Shown here: in pieces, positions 1-13,800 of the stretch
Layout: each line of letters opens with the position of its first letter
Numbering within the stretch: position 1 is the stretch's first letter
Source: Otis tarda
Lineage: Eukaryota; Chordata; Aves; Otidiformes; Otididae
Direction of reading: 5' to 3'
DNA length: 64,000 nt
NCBI GenBank assembly: GCA_026413225.1
Contig: CM048552.1
Location: forward strand, 184,794,053 to 184,858,052
Made by a program: the position numbers and the translations under genes
Notes under the pieces: model-generated
What the model was told of the DNA's origin: nothing
What the model saw: the letters and a program-made list of their open reading frames with translations, nothing else
Database searches by the model: none

Positions 1-1661
1 ACTGTAAGCAATTTAAACCTTAAAGAACTTCATCTTGTCCGTTTAATATTAAGCACTCATTCAGATCCAGCTGGTGAGGAATGGGGGAATGTGTTGGAAT
101 AGCTAAAGCTTTCCAAGGCAGCATGCTCCACTCCCATCCTGAAGACTACTGACCTTGTGGCAGAGCAGTTAAAAGGGACATGGATTTCCTTCTGAACTGC
201 CCAGTGTATTAAGACAAACTGAAATTATTTTGGGCTTATAGACAGGGCTGCAGACGAAGACAATCTAAGAGCTTTCATATGCCTTTTCAAGTGCCACTGC
301 TATTGAAATGGCATCCTCTGAGGGCGAGACTGTGTAAGCAGGTGTGGCTGGTAGTCATTTCTGCTCTCACTATTCAGTTCACCAGTGGCTGTGGCTGTGC
401 TTCTGTATCTGCATTCCCTGCATTCTTTGACACTTTGCTCAGCTCTGGTTTTGGGACTCGGCATTCTCGTCTATTTTTGTGTAACTGACTTTTCCATCAC
501 GCTCAGAAGAGCCCCTTCCCACTGACTTTTGCAGTTACTCCTCGTCTGAAGTACAGCTGAATGGCTTAGCCAAATCTGCTGATGGCTTTTATGGAAACTG
601 GCTTGTGTTTTGAGACTTTACAAAGTTGCCTTTGGCTACAAAGAGATGCTGCTGTATTCCCCTCTTCTGTTTTTCTCTGCTTTTCTTTTGTCTGTCTTCC
701 TCTCTTGCTCTGACATTTGAGAATGTGACATTTCCTAAAAGCGGAGGTTTAGGCATATACTAAGCCTGTGATCAGATCGTTAACAACCTGAGAAGAGTAG
801 CACCCTTGCACTTTGTCAGTTGACGTGTTCATAGTAGTGCACACAGATACTTAAGTGTGCCATGGATGCAGAATGGTTTGTAGGACGACCAATATGTAAT
901 TGTTTGCAGGAGGCCAGAGGAGCAGGAGGAAAATAAGTTCTTTACCTGTGGTACGCTAAAGGGTTGCACATGACTACAGGGAATTGTGATTTTACATACT
1001 GCTTTGTATGTGGTAAAGTAGAGCTCAGAAGTTTTAGCTGACATCCATGGGCAATTCATTTTACATGATGTTTAGTCAAGCTGAATCCTTGATATATATT
1101 TAGTGACCAATTAGAGTTTATATCTACATGGAGTGTTAGATGAAGTTGGTGACGTTAGATACTGGATCTATTTCATTTAAGCCTCTTTCAGTCCTCACAG
1201 CAAGTTTTGAATCCTCTGGATAATTTCTGCTACTTTAGGACAGTAAAAACAATTTTTAAATGGAAACTGAAAGTTAGTGCTAACCCAAGTTAGCACTCCT
1301 GTTGGAAGCAAGGCAGGTAGAATTTGGCTACTAGCAGTAGCCTGCAGTAGTCCCTGTGTGTGTGCTGTCATGTAGACAGTATTCACGTGCTCTAGCTGTG
1401 GTGCATGCTGCTGCTTTCTGGGTAGGCTGGCTGTAAGAAATGTTGGGGAAATGGAGTTACTGCAGCCGCTCTTCCAAACCCTAGAGGTCTATTATTTCTG
1501 CAGGTTACAAAACATCTACTTATTGTGTACTCTTGCTTGATGCCAGTGGACTTTTATTCCTAGAGAGGGAAAGCTAGTGTCCGTGTCTGCACAGGCAGCT
1601 GGATTTGCAAATACAGAAAGTGAAATTTTACTTCTGTTATCTGTTGATTCTCTTTTTCTAG
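1..1661 (+). other. COG3 intron, 3' part
   Basis: This is the non-coding lead-in to the first visible COG3 exon, ending in the polypyrimidine tract and AG at 1660-1661. The exon needs two bases of an arginine codon from an upstream exon that is not in the window. I see no repeat element and no coding match; the short open frames here have no splice or family support. Confidence 0.8.
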
Positions 1662-1827
1662 ACAGATGAGGGATTACTTGTCTGGCTTTCAGGAACAGTG
1701 TGATGCTATCTTGAATGATGTGAATAGTGCCCTTCAGCACTTGGAGTCGCTGCAAAAACAGTATCTTTTTGTGTCCACCAAGACAGGAACGCTGCATGAG
1801 GCCTGTGAACAACTTTTGAAAGAGCAG
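1662..1827 (+). CDS. COG3: COG3 exon (window exon 1)
   Basis: The exon follows TTTTTCTAG and precedes GTAATC. It completes one codon and encodes 55 residues, beginning [14 protein letters not shown] and ending LLKEQ. It lies in the Sec34-like region and is rich in heptad-like leucines (coiled coil). Confidence 0.97.
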
Positions 1828-4800
1828 GTAATCTTTGATGGGAGGATTACTGGAAACTGCTAAGATACCATAAAGGAAAGTTTCTTTTTCTCAGGCTGAA
1901 AAAAACTTGTGAGCTGTGATAACAATCCCTCCATTTGCTTTGGACCTCACTTTCGGTGTGTTCCACCTGCAGCTAGGGTGTCAGGCCCTGTGCAGTAAAA
2001 TGTTCAGTATGTGTCGATACACACTTGAATCAAGAAGGATAGCTGGCTGAGGGCAGCTTTTGTAACTGATGCCTGACAAGTGCAGACTTTCTTGAGATTA
2101 AGAATTCGTATCACTTACGGAAGTATTTTGAGCTGGTTATTGCAAGAAGAAAGATTTCTTTAAAGTTAAGAGCTTATTTCCTTGGTACTTTCTTTCTCCT
2201 CATTAACTGCTCCAACAGTGATATAATGAACCTGTCTTTTTAGCGTGACTGGATAAGGGAGAACTTTTAAAGGCTCCAGTCCTGAAATACAGGATTTCTA
2301 CAGTTCTCTGTAATGCTGATGACAGCATTGCTGTTTGTATGCCATAGTATCTATGGAATGCTGAGAAACCTGTAGAATATGTGGTTTTTAAATATTCTTT
2401 TGAGAGTAATGTGTCTTTCTCTGGTAAGAGAGAGCAAGAGAGCACTGCTGAATTCTGCATCTTTTGCTGTACTTGTTTAGATGCAAGTTATCTAGAGCTG
2501 GTTAGCACCGGTCTGTGCTGAGAGCTGAAAGGGAAGCTGAGCAACTTTATGTATATTTTTATATATATTTAAACTACTTGCTACGTTGCTGATTTTCTTT
2601 TATTTATTGTTTTTTAATAGTCAGAGCTTGTTGACCTGGCTGAAAACATCCAGCAGAAACTTTCTTATTTTAATGAACTGGAAAACATCAACACAGTAAG
2701 TATTATTTCACTGCTAAAAGTCTTAGAAAATGAAAGTATACCGATCTTTTGAACTTTGTCACCAACACTAAGTTACTTGGATTCCTTACAATGATGCTTT
2801 GTCTTGTTTTCCAAAGAAATTGAATTCCCCTACGCTGTCTGTGAACAGTGAAGGATTCATTCCCATGCTGGCTAAGCTTGATGATTGTATTGCATATATT
2901 TCATCACATGTAAGTAATTCTGTGTTGGTTTTAGTTAAATCTTAATAGTTCCAAAATTATGTATTCATATTAATTTTGTGGTAGGTTTTTTTCCGATAAA
3001 ATATTCCCTCTACCAAACACAGTAAGAAAGCAAAGATGATGGTTTATAAACTTAAGAAATTTTTACTGAATATACTTAATATTCTGCTTAAATGTTATAA
3101 CATACTGCTTTTAGTTTGTACAAACTAGCATTTCTAGCTAGTAAAAAGAATATTTTAAGTTTTGATAAATTTTTGACTCCCTTACTGTTCATATTTAAAA
3201 TGGATTTTTTTTTAATTTCTTTCAGCCAAATTTTAAAGACTATCCTGTATATTTAATTAAGTTTAAACAATGCCTTTCTAAAGCTATGCACCTTATCAAG
3301 ACATACACTGTGAATACACTACAGAACCTCACAAGCCAGTTAATGAAAAGGGTAAGGTGAATCAGTAAGTGGTAACTCAAGCTGTACGGAAATGTCTATT
3401 GTAACACTGTACAATTTTCTTCTCTTTTTTAAAATTTTTTTTGAGGGTGGGAAGCATCAGCAGTTTTGTGTGAAAATAGGTCAGTCCTGTACCACAGTGT
3501 TTGTGTAGATTGGCCAAGCTTCAGCCAAATCTAATAGAGACCTAGTGATCCAAAAGATTTAAAAATAGTAATAATTAAGAAGTCCTGTAAACTGAAGAAG
3601 ATGAAGTAGGTGAATTGAAGTAGATGAACAGTAACTTCAGTGAAGGCCAGGGATGGATAAACAACTCTGTTAGAGAGGCAGCAGCCAGCTGGCCAGACAG
3701 CATACCTTCCTGAACCAGTTTGTGCGCTGTAGCTCTGAATGAGCTGCAGTGCGTGCTGCTCTTTGTGTTGTCAAGTGGGAGTGTACGGGATAGAAATACA
3801 GGTACTGTGGGGGTCTCTCTTAGAGATGGATCGTTAGAGATGGAGAGAGAGGTTGCAGGGGAATGCTTGAAGAAAATGTACAGGAGCTGGGTGTTACAGG
3901 ATGAAGGGTGTTAAAGCACAACAACTCTGAGTTCATGACATAATTCTTTCAGTATTATATTGCCGTAAGTATTTTGGGGTGCTCTTGGTCACCTGTATAT
4001 TTATTTTTGATAAGTCTGCAGTGCTTTGTGTAGCTGCAGAGAATAACTGCGAGACATTCCTACTAGTTTTGGCGGCATCTTTTGGTTAGTTTTAAAATGT
4101 TGACAGCAATGTTAGAGAGTCACAGGGAAGAGTTAGGTGCTTTACTCCCACTCAGTGGGATTTAGGCATAAAAGTGAGTTAGGGAGGTTTTTGGTCTCGT
4201 TAAAAGGCTAATAGTCTTGTGCTGCAATATTTTGGCAGAGGAGAAAAGAGGGGAGAACTTTCTTTCTCCAGTTAATTGTCATATGCCTTGTGCTCAGTCC
4301 TGTTGCAGGCAAGGTTGAGGGATAACCAGTGAAATTGAAAGAAGCTAGAACTGAGAACTGGCAGACCTAGAAGAAGGGAATTTTTGACTATGGTCGTGGA
4401 AATTTCATAGAATCATAGAATCATAGAATGGTTAGAGTTGGAAGGGACCTTCAAAGGTCATCTAGTCCAACCCCCCTGCAAGAGCAGGGACATCCCTGAC
4501 TAGATCAGGTTGCTCAGAGCCTCATCCAGCCTGGCCTTGAACACTTCCAGGGATGGGGCATCCACCACCTCTCTGGGCAACCTGTTCCAGTGCTCTACAA
4601 CTCTCATTGTAAAAAATTTTTTTCTAATATCTAATCTAAACCTAGCTCCTTCTAATTTAAACCCATTACCCCTTGTCCTATCACAACAGGCCCTACTGAA
4701 CAGTTTCTCCCCATCTTTCCTGTAGGCCCCCTTGAGGTATTGGAAGACCGCTATCAGGTCTCCCCGGAGCCTCCTCTTCTCCAGGCTGAACAGCCCCAAC

Positions 4801-7800
4801 TCTCTCAGCCTGTCCTCATAGGAGAGGTGCTCCAGCCCTCTGATCATCTTGGTGGCCCTCCTCTGGACCCTTTCCAACTGGTCCATGTCCTTCTTGTGTT
4901 GGGGGCTCCAGAACTGGACGCAGTACTCCAGGTGGGGTCTCACCAGGGCAGAGTAGAGGGGCAGAATCACCTCCTCGACCTGCTGGCCACGCTCCTCTTG
5001 ATGCAGCCCAGGATGCGGTTGGCCTTCTGGGCCGCAAGGGCGCATTGCCCGCTCATGTTGAGCCTCTCGTCCACCAGCACTCCCAAGTCTTTCTCCTCAG
5101 GGCTGCTCTCAATCCATTCTCCGCCCAGCCTGTATTTGTGCCTGGGATTGCCACGACCCAGGTGCAGGACCTTGCACTTGGCCTGGTTGAACTTCATGAG
5201 GTTGGCACGGGCCCACCTCTCCAGCCTGTCAAGGTCCCTCTGGATGGCATCCCTCCCTTCCAGCGAGTCGACGGCACCACACAGCTTGGTGTCATCGGCG
5301 AACTTGCTGAGGGTGCACTCTATCCCACTGTCCATGTCGCCGACAAAGATGTTGAACAGGGCCGGGCCCAACACGGACCCCTGAGGGACGCCACTGGTGA
5401 CCGGTCTCCACTTGGACATTGAGCCGTTGACCACCACTCTCTGAGTGCGGCCATCCAGCCAACTCCTTATCCACCGAGTGGTCCATCCATCGAACCCATG
5501 CCTCTCTAGTTTAGAGAGAAGGATGTCATGCGGGACAGTGTCAAAAGCTTTGCACAAGTCCAGGTAGACGATATCCGTTGCCCGTCCCTTGTCCACCGAT
5601 GCTGTTAACCCGTCATAAAAGGCCACCAAATTGGTCAGGCACGATCTGCCCTTGGTGAAGCCATGTTGGCTGTCGCCAACCACCTCCTTGCTCTCCATGT
5701 GCCTTAGCATGGTTTCCAGGAGAATCTGCTCCATGACCTTGCCAGGCACGGAGGTGAGGCTGACCGGCCTGTAGTTGCCCGGGTCTTCCTTACTCCCCTT
5801 TTAAAAATGGGGGTTATGTTCCCTCTCTTCCAGTCATCGGGGACCTCACCAGACCTCCACGATTTCTCAAATATGATGGCCAGTGGCTTGGCAACTTCAT
5901 CCGCCAGTTCCTTCAGGACGCGCGGATGGATCTCATCAGGCCCCATGGACTTATGCACCTTCAAGTTCCTTAGATGGTCCTGAACCTGCTCTTCGAGCAC
6001 CGTGGGCGGTTCTTCATCCTCACAGTCCCTGCCTGTGCCTTCCACAGCTTGGGTGGGGAGACAAGAGCCCTTATCAGTGAAGACTGAGGCAAAAAAGTCG
6101 TTGAGTACCTCAGCCTTCTCCACATCCCGGGTAACCACGACACCCGTTACCTTCCGGAGGGGGCCTACATTCTCCTTGGATTTTCTTTTGTCCCCTACAT
6201 ACCTGTAAAAGCTTTTCTTGTTACTTTTTATATTCCTGGCCAGATTCGATTCCATCAGGGCTTTAGCCTTCCTCACCCTATCCCTGGCCGCTCGCACAGC
6301 CACTCGGTAGTCCTCCCAGGCTACCTGCCCCCGCTTCCACCCTCTATAGGCTTCCTTCTTCACTTTCGGTTGGTCCAGGAGCTCCTTGCTCATCCACGCT
6401 GGCCTCTTGGCCTTTTTGCCCGACTTCTTCTTCATCAGGATGCACCTCTGCTGAGCTTGGACGAGGTGCTCCTTAAATATGGACCAACTTTCCTGGGCCC
6501 CTCTTCCCTCCAGGGCCGCCTCCCATGGCACTTTGCCCATGAGGTTCCTGAAGAGGCAGAAGTCCGCCTTCCTGAAATCTAGGGCAGAGAGCTTACTGTG
6601 CTAAAGGATACTCCTGGAGTGAAGATCTTTGTTAAGTGGCATTGAATGTTTTTCTTGTTTGGTACAAAATTTATTTTTATTTTTAAAAAAGTATCATAGT
6701 TTGGTTTGACGACAATGGATTGCCACAAGTAAGCTGAATTCAAGCAGAATTGGACATCTCTGATAATAAGCATGTCTACAGAAAGAAGCAAAACCTTATT
6801 TCTGTATTTGAATTGCTGCTTAGCAGTTTTAAGGAGACCTCTTTTAGGAGCCAGGTGACCTCCTCCTTCCCCATCTACATGAGCATTTTGTGGATATCTT
6901 GCGTATTTCTCTGAAACAGCTAGTGTCTGCTTCTGCTAGAAGTGCAGTACCGGCCTAGTGGTCTTTAATTGTGATCAAGCGTTGAGATTTCCTGTTGCAG
7001 TGCAACAAGGTCTTGTCAGGAGTGGAAGGGGACTTATGAGATCTAGATATTCTTTGTTACTCCTCACATGTGAGTGGGAATTTTGATCTGTGTTTGTAGA
7101 AGGATGATCAGGTTGCTCACAAGGATGAAAGTAGGAGGTGGGAAAGGTGGAAGAGTTTTTTCTGTCCCCACCATGTTTCAAGGGAAGGCCATCTGCTTCT
7201 CTCTGTTACCAGTAGGGGTAAGAGGAAGAAAGCCTGCTGGCTAAGGTGGATCTCTGCTTCGTTAGTGTTAGAATTTGTCTAAGTTCAAGCTGTCTGCTCA
7301 GCTAAGCTGGAGAGCTGCAGGGAGAACTGTCTCAAAACTTGACTTTCCAATTGAAGCTTGAATGTGAACTGAAACTTAGCTTCTCCACCCTGGGACTGCC
7401 AGGTAAAAGGGAAATTTTGTTCCATTTTATTACCACAGATTAAGGAGCAATAATCAGTACTACTGTGGCAGGTCCAGAGAAAGTAGTTATCTATAATGGA
7501 GAATGCTGTAATTACTGGAAGTGTTAACTGTTGCTGTAGAGACTGTTGGTTAAAACTTGTGTTTTGGGTTTTATTCTTCCATCTGGCTTTATCTGGGTTC
7601 TGAAACAAGCATGCCTTTCTAGATGGAAAGTGGCAAAGAGTTGTTGCCCTGGCAGTATAGGCATAAAGAGCCAATACCCTGTTTTAGAGCCTAATTATCT
7701 TAGCCATTAAATACTAGAAGCCAAATATAGTGTTTTCCTTTTTAATCTATTACTCATCTCTTCTTTCAGGATCCTTCAGCTGTGCCAAATTCTGACAATG

Positions 7801-10800
7801 CCTTCACTCTCTTTTATGTAAAATTCAGAGCAGCTGCTCCCAAAGTCAGAGTAAGTAGGCTGGTAACTGTTAAAAAGGAGGCTATGGAAAATGGCGTTTG
7901 AGTATATTAGTAGTGTGAATGCAAAGATTGCATATTGTGCAAGTGTGAATGTCCGAAGATTGCATATTGTGTCCATGGAAAAATACTGCAAGCTGTTTTC
8001 CAGTTGTTAGAAAAAATAATTTGCTGATAATACTTTCTTCTTTTTTATTGGATAGACTCTTATTGAACAAGTAGAGCAAAGATCTGAGAAAATGCCAGAG
8101 TGAGTATGTCTACATAATTTATTTTCAACACTTTTAAGTTTTGAAAATCTTTACTTTTGTTTAAGTACTGTTTAACACATTTTTAGTTTGAAAGAAGTTT
8201 TAAAGATTGAAATTATGTAGACCTAAAAGAATGTATTAGAATTAATTCATGTTTACCAGAAAAGGGCCTTCAGGATGTAGTTACTGTTTTAATTTCTTGG
8301 CTAGGTATCAACAAGTTCTCAATGAAATCCATCAATGTTACCTTGACCAGAGGGAGCTGTTGCTTGGTCCAAGTATCGCTAGCACTGTTACAGAGTTAAC
8401 CAGTCAGAACAACAGAGATCATTGTGCTCTGGTAGGTGTAGTACTCATGTGTTGTGGGGGTTTTTGTTATGTTTTAATCCCGCGCCCCCCCCCCCCCCCC
8501 GTAAAACATACTTATTTAATTCAATCATTTACACATTTACATACAGAATTGTCACTTTTGTGGTTTTTTGAGTCATTGACATTTTACTAATATTTTCAAG
8601 TAGTGCATGTTTTGTGGAAGATTATTCTGTAAAAACTGTGCTACAAAGTTCACAAAGAGACATTTGCGAAAACATAAAATGTGGTTACTTAAATTTCATC
8701 AGAAACAAAAAAGGACAGAAGTTGCACAGTGATCTTTTATTTGGCTAGTAACATCTTTTCAGTCCTTAGTTTTATAGTTGATGTCAATAATTTTGAATTT
8801 CACAAAGCTTCAATTTAATAATAGCTGTAGTAATAATAATAGTCATACCATATATAATGTAATTATGTAATATGTAATAATAATATCTATAATACCTCCT
8901 GTGGTACCGATGCAAGGAAAATAAAACTGTTTGTATTTCTTTGAATACAGGTACGAAGTGGTTGTGCCTTTATGGTCCATGTATGCCAGGATGAACACCA
9001 GCTTTACAATGAGTTCTTCACAAAACCAACACCAAAACTGGAGTAGGTGGTACATGCTGGTTTTGTTTTACTGCATGTTGTATTTACTATGCTGTGGTGT
9101 AGTAATGTTACGTGGCAAATAGGGTTATATTGAAGTGGTTTGGTAAGAACCAGCAAGGAACAAACCTTCCTCACTTTATTAATGAGAACTTGATGTTCTT
9201 TTGTTTTCTTTTTTCTTCAAGCAAAGCTGAAAGTTTACATTCTTCATAAAAATCTGGGTAATGGAAATGCTCTGTAGATGGTCTGAAAGAGATGAAGACA
9301 CACAGTTGCTTTGGAAATAGCTGTAGAAGTTTATGGTGCTGCAGCTCTCCGCTGTTTTTATACTGCCCCTAAGCCAATGACTTGCACAGTCAGTTGCAGA
9401 AGTGCTTTTCATTTACTCCAGTGCAAAAATTAAGCTGATGAACTTCAGCCAGTTTTTGTCAAGGATTTAGAGTTAGTCAGCTACCCTTACTGTCAAGGAA
9501 TATTTGCATGTGTACCTGTATTTTGGCTGAATGGAAGGCAGGGTAATGGACTCCTGGCAAGGACAATATCTATATCTGCTCTGCCTAGAGCTAGAAGAGG
9601 GACAGGTTGTTGTCTTCACATGGTAACTGCATTAAAAAAGCATTGTAGGTTTGTGGTTTTTTTTTTTTTTTTTACAACAGACCTGTAACATTAGAGCTAT
9701 TGAGTAGATTATTTCCCTTCTCCAATTTGCTGGTATGTTTTAATAACGGTGGTCAATTTTGAAATTTGGGCAGGTCATGTTCCCTTGCTATGAAGTTCAT
9801 AAATAAAGTATATTCCTATTCATATAATGCAACACTCAAAACCAGTGTGTCTGTTATCTTAAAATCAAGTGCAGCTTGAGTTGTATAAGTGCAACCTGGA
9901 AAAAAATAATGTCCACTACCCTCCCCGTCATCTAAAGCTAAAGGAAAACCATAAACACATAAAGCATCGCTAGAAATAAGACATAGTGCCACAGTAGTAG
10001 CAGTGTTTCTCTTTTTCTGAGAAGTTGAGGTCTTGTGTGGGACATGCTCAGGATTTGGGGTGGCACAACTAAATTTGCTTAAGAACCAATTTAGCTGTCT
10101 CAGTCTGAATCCTGAAGTAAACATCCCTAATTGAAAACACTGTAAAATGTTATTCGGACAGAAATTTTGTCACTATTGCCCTTCACGCTAGAGTGAGAAT
10201 AGACTTCTGATTGTTTCTGAATCTTTATGGACAGTAGTTACCTCCTTTCATAAGAACTTGCTTCCTGTTTTTGCCTACATCCAAATAAAATATTTTGAGG
10301 AAAATTTTTCAATTAGTAACTACTTTATTAGATTTTTTTCTTAGCTGTGTAGTCAGTAGCCTAATTTTTTTCTGAAGTGCTGAGGTGCTCTGGAGACATA
10401 ATACCTAGGTGTCTATGTACAGATAAAAGGAGTTTACCAGAAATCTAGCTAAGAGTAGAGATCTAAGGTTGAGTGTTGTGTTTAATAATAAGGGTCTTGA
10501 AACTTTCTTATTTGTTTATGCTTTTAACATGGAGAGTTACTGTTTTATCCAGTTGCTTATAAAGCTATAGAATACAACAGAAGAAAGACATTCAAAATGT
10601 TTATTCTGTGAGCATTTTTGTGAGTGTTTCTGGTCCACGCTCTGAAAGAAACTGAAGTGTCCTTGCCCTGTTGTCAGACATTTTTTGTGAATTAGAAAAA
10701 AAAAATATTACAATGTAATAAACTCAACAACTGTACCACACTGTAAATACTTAAATATTCTTAGTGTTTGTATTTCCAAGTCTAACTGGGGAATTACTTG

Positions 10801-13800
10801 AATTTTCAGCTACTGGCAACAGTATTACTAGCTAATCTGCAATGAGTGAAGGAGGCATTGCCAGTGGCAGAAGTGTCTAGAATGAATGCTACTGGTGTCT
10901 TAACCAAGATATGCATGACTTGGAACAGGAAAGAAAAAAGTTAAATCAAAGTGGGATTTCTGGTGTTTCATACTGCATTGATATCATAACTTCAGTTAGA
11001 TTGGAAAGTGTGCTCTGCAGTGTTGGAATTTGTTACACAAAAGGTTGCCAAGCTTCTCCTCTGTGTCCCTTTTCATGTGCCCCTGGTTCTAAGTACTTGG
11101 AGTACTTGGAATCAGATGAACCTTTTCTCAGGGGCAAATTAGGGGTGATTCTGAGCTCAGCAGAAGCCTTCTTTACATAGAAGCCAGGTAAACCAGTTTG
11201 CAGTATCTTCACTTTGTGACTGGTAGGTTGCTGGTTGTTTTGGGATTTTTTGTTTTATTGTTTTAAAATGATTTCAAAACTGTACCACGATTTAAAGCAA
11301 TTGGTATCGTACATCTCTTGGAAGACTTTGTAGGAAATCAGCAGTTCATGTTTTAAACAGTCCTTATCTTAAGTCTTCTATAATACAGTGTTGCATTGTT
11401 TTCTCACCCTTCTTTTAAAAATCTTTGCCATAAAATAATCTGTGTTTGTGGTATTTTTTTTTTTTTTGGTGTAGCGGGATCCTGAAAGTGTTTTGCTTTG
11501 TTTTATTTTTTTCTTTATAGTGAACTCTTGGAGAAGTTGTGTCTTTCGCTGTATGATGTCTTGAGGCCAATGATCATCCATGTCATTCACTTAGAGACAC
11601 TTTCTGAACTCTGCGGGATTCTCAAAAATGAGATGCTTGAAGATCATGTACAGAACAATGGTAACTCATAGATGGAACCTGATTGTTTTTAACTGTCTTC
11701 TTAACTGATAAAATTATTGAATTGGATAGCCAAAAAAATCCCTAGATTGTTTTTTTCTAATGAGTATTAAATGTGTTAAAGATGAGATGAGGTTATTTTG
11801 AATAAATTATGTTTTTTCATTTATAATAGAAAGGTTTGTATTCATGGGTCTCTGTATATCTTCATTGAAATTAATATACTGATGTTATAGAGTCCTGTTT
11901 TCTCTAGATTGTACAAATGCAAGCAAGCGTCCACCCAGTGCATATACATGCACCAGGGTCGATTTAAATGAACTCAAATGAATTGCTTTGCTTGGCCCTG
12001 CTAATGCATCATTCGTGTAGAGCTTTCTGTGCATATGATGATAAAACAAAGGAAAGTAAACCTGATTTTTTCGATTTCCTTGCTGTAGTGTTTCCCAGAC
12101 TAGAAGTTGTAACTTCAGCAGAGGAGTTACATAGCTGGTAGAGATTTTGGAATTTTGGAAGGGTTCAGGACTTGTAGTCTCATAGAAGTGAGCTAATCAT
12201 CATGAAAAATTCTGGTGTCTCGTTTCCTTAGTACGACCAATGCATAATGGGATCATTTCACAGTCTTAACTTGCACCAAGTGATGAACAAACAGAAATCA
12301 TACTTGTTAGCTGGTATATAACACAACATAGCTCCTTGTGTAAATATTATGAAGAATTGCTCATTTTCCTGGAAGTAGAGTTGTAACACTGTTGGGAATG
12401 AGGAAAAAATGGTGAAATAATCTTTCAGCTAATCTTAAGTAGTGACTCAAGTGACATGGGGTGATTTGGATCTTCTGGTAGGTAGGTGAGTTAACTTGTC
12501 AGCTCCTGACAGTCCCACTGCAGGTGTCGGCTGTGATAGAACCAAAGCACGTTGGTTTGTTGTCCAGGGAGAGAAGTCACTCTAAGTTCCCAGCTCTCAA
12601 ATAATTAGCATGCTTAATTCTAACGTGGCATCTGATGTTATCATGATGATCGCATTTTCACAATTGAATTAAAATTTGAGGAGCTGAAGCATCTGCAGTA
12701 TTGAGTTCAGTAATTCCTTGTTTGTGACAGATTTGTCTGCGTGCCGCTGCTCCAGAAATAGTCTAATTTCATCTGCAGCAAGCCAATTTCATGCCGATTC
12801 TATATGCAGTACTTCAAACTTTTGTGTCTATGAGCTTATTTGTGATTAAATTAACAAATTTCTGCCTTTTTTTACCTTTGTCAGCTGAACAACTGGGTGC
12901 ATTTGCAGCTGGTGTCAAGCAGATGTTAGAAGATGTACAAGAGCGTCTTGTCTATAGGACACATATTTACATTCAGACTGATATCACAGGCTACAAGCCT
13001 GCTCCGGGTGATCTTGCATATCCTGACAAGTTGGAAATGATGGAGGTATAGCGTCAGCTTTTTTATTGTCCTTAATTGGTTTTCTTTTTATCTGCAGTAT
13101 ATACAATTGTGCAGTTATAGTGCTTTGCAGATGGGGTTTTCCAGTTCTTAATGTTCCTGTTGAAAGGAATTAAGCTAATACCACTTACTTTAAAAGGTTA
13201 ATACTATATTGATGAAAGATCTTTGAATGAAACTACTCCTAGAAATAAAAAAGGGGGCGATGAAAGACTTTGAATTGGTTTTTTGACTAAAGCAAGCTGA
13301 ATTTGATTTGCAACTGAAAGGTAGCGTTGCATGGAAAGGATTAAGCATAATAAAGATCCCCCCACAACCCCCCAGATAACTGGTGCCATCCGCTTTTTAA
13401 TGGGAGGCCCAAGCTGTCAAAAGATTGAGAGTTGATTTGGCAATTCCGATGTGGACTGGCAAGATCCAGATTTTATTGCTCTGTTCTGTTTTCTGTTTAT
13501 CTACCAGAATAGCTGGTGGTGCTTAGAAAATTGTAGGACTTCTTTACCAACTGGTCAGCTGCAAATAAACTGTTGTTTGACTTCAGGATCAGAGCATTAC
13601 TTATATAAACCACAGAAGCTTTGTAGCTATGTATATATTTTGCTGTGGGCTGGAAGAAACCAACATTGTATAACATACCTTACTATGTTCAATTCTTGCC
13701 TGTAAACAGATAAACACAGTGAGAAACCTCTGAGTCCTGAACTCACATTGTTATAATCTTGTCTTTGTATACATCTAAAGCTTTTACTATGTTCCAGTTT

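Noticed and set aside
1..1661. Search for the preceding COG3 exon (region before MRDYL)
   Set aside because: No segment matching the expected upstream protein with an AG/GT frame was seen; the exon most likely lies outside the window.
4740..5422. 214- and 125-codon plus-strand open frames
   Set aside because: They are antisense shadows of the CR1 ORF2 remnant on the minus strand.
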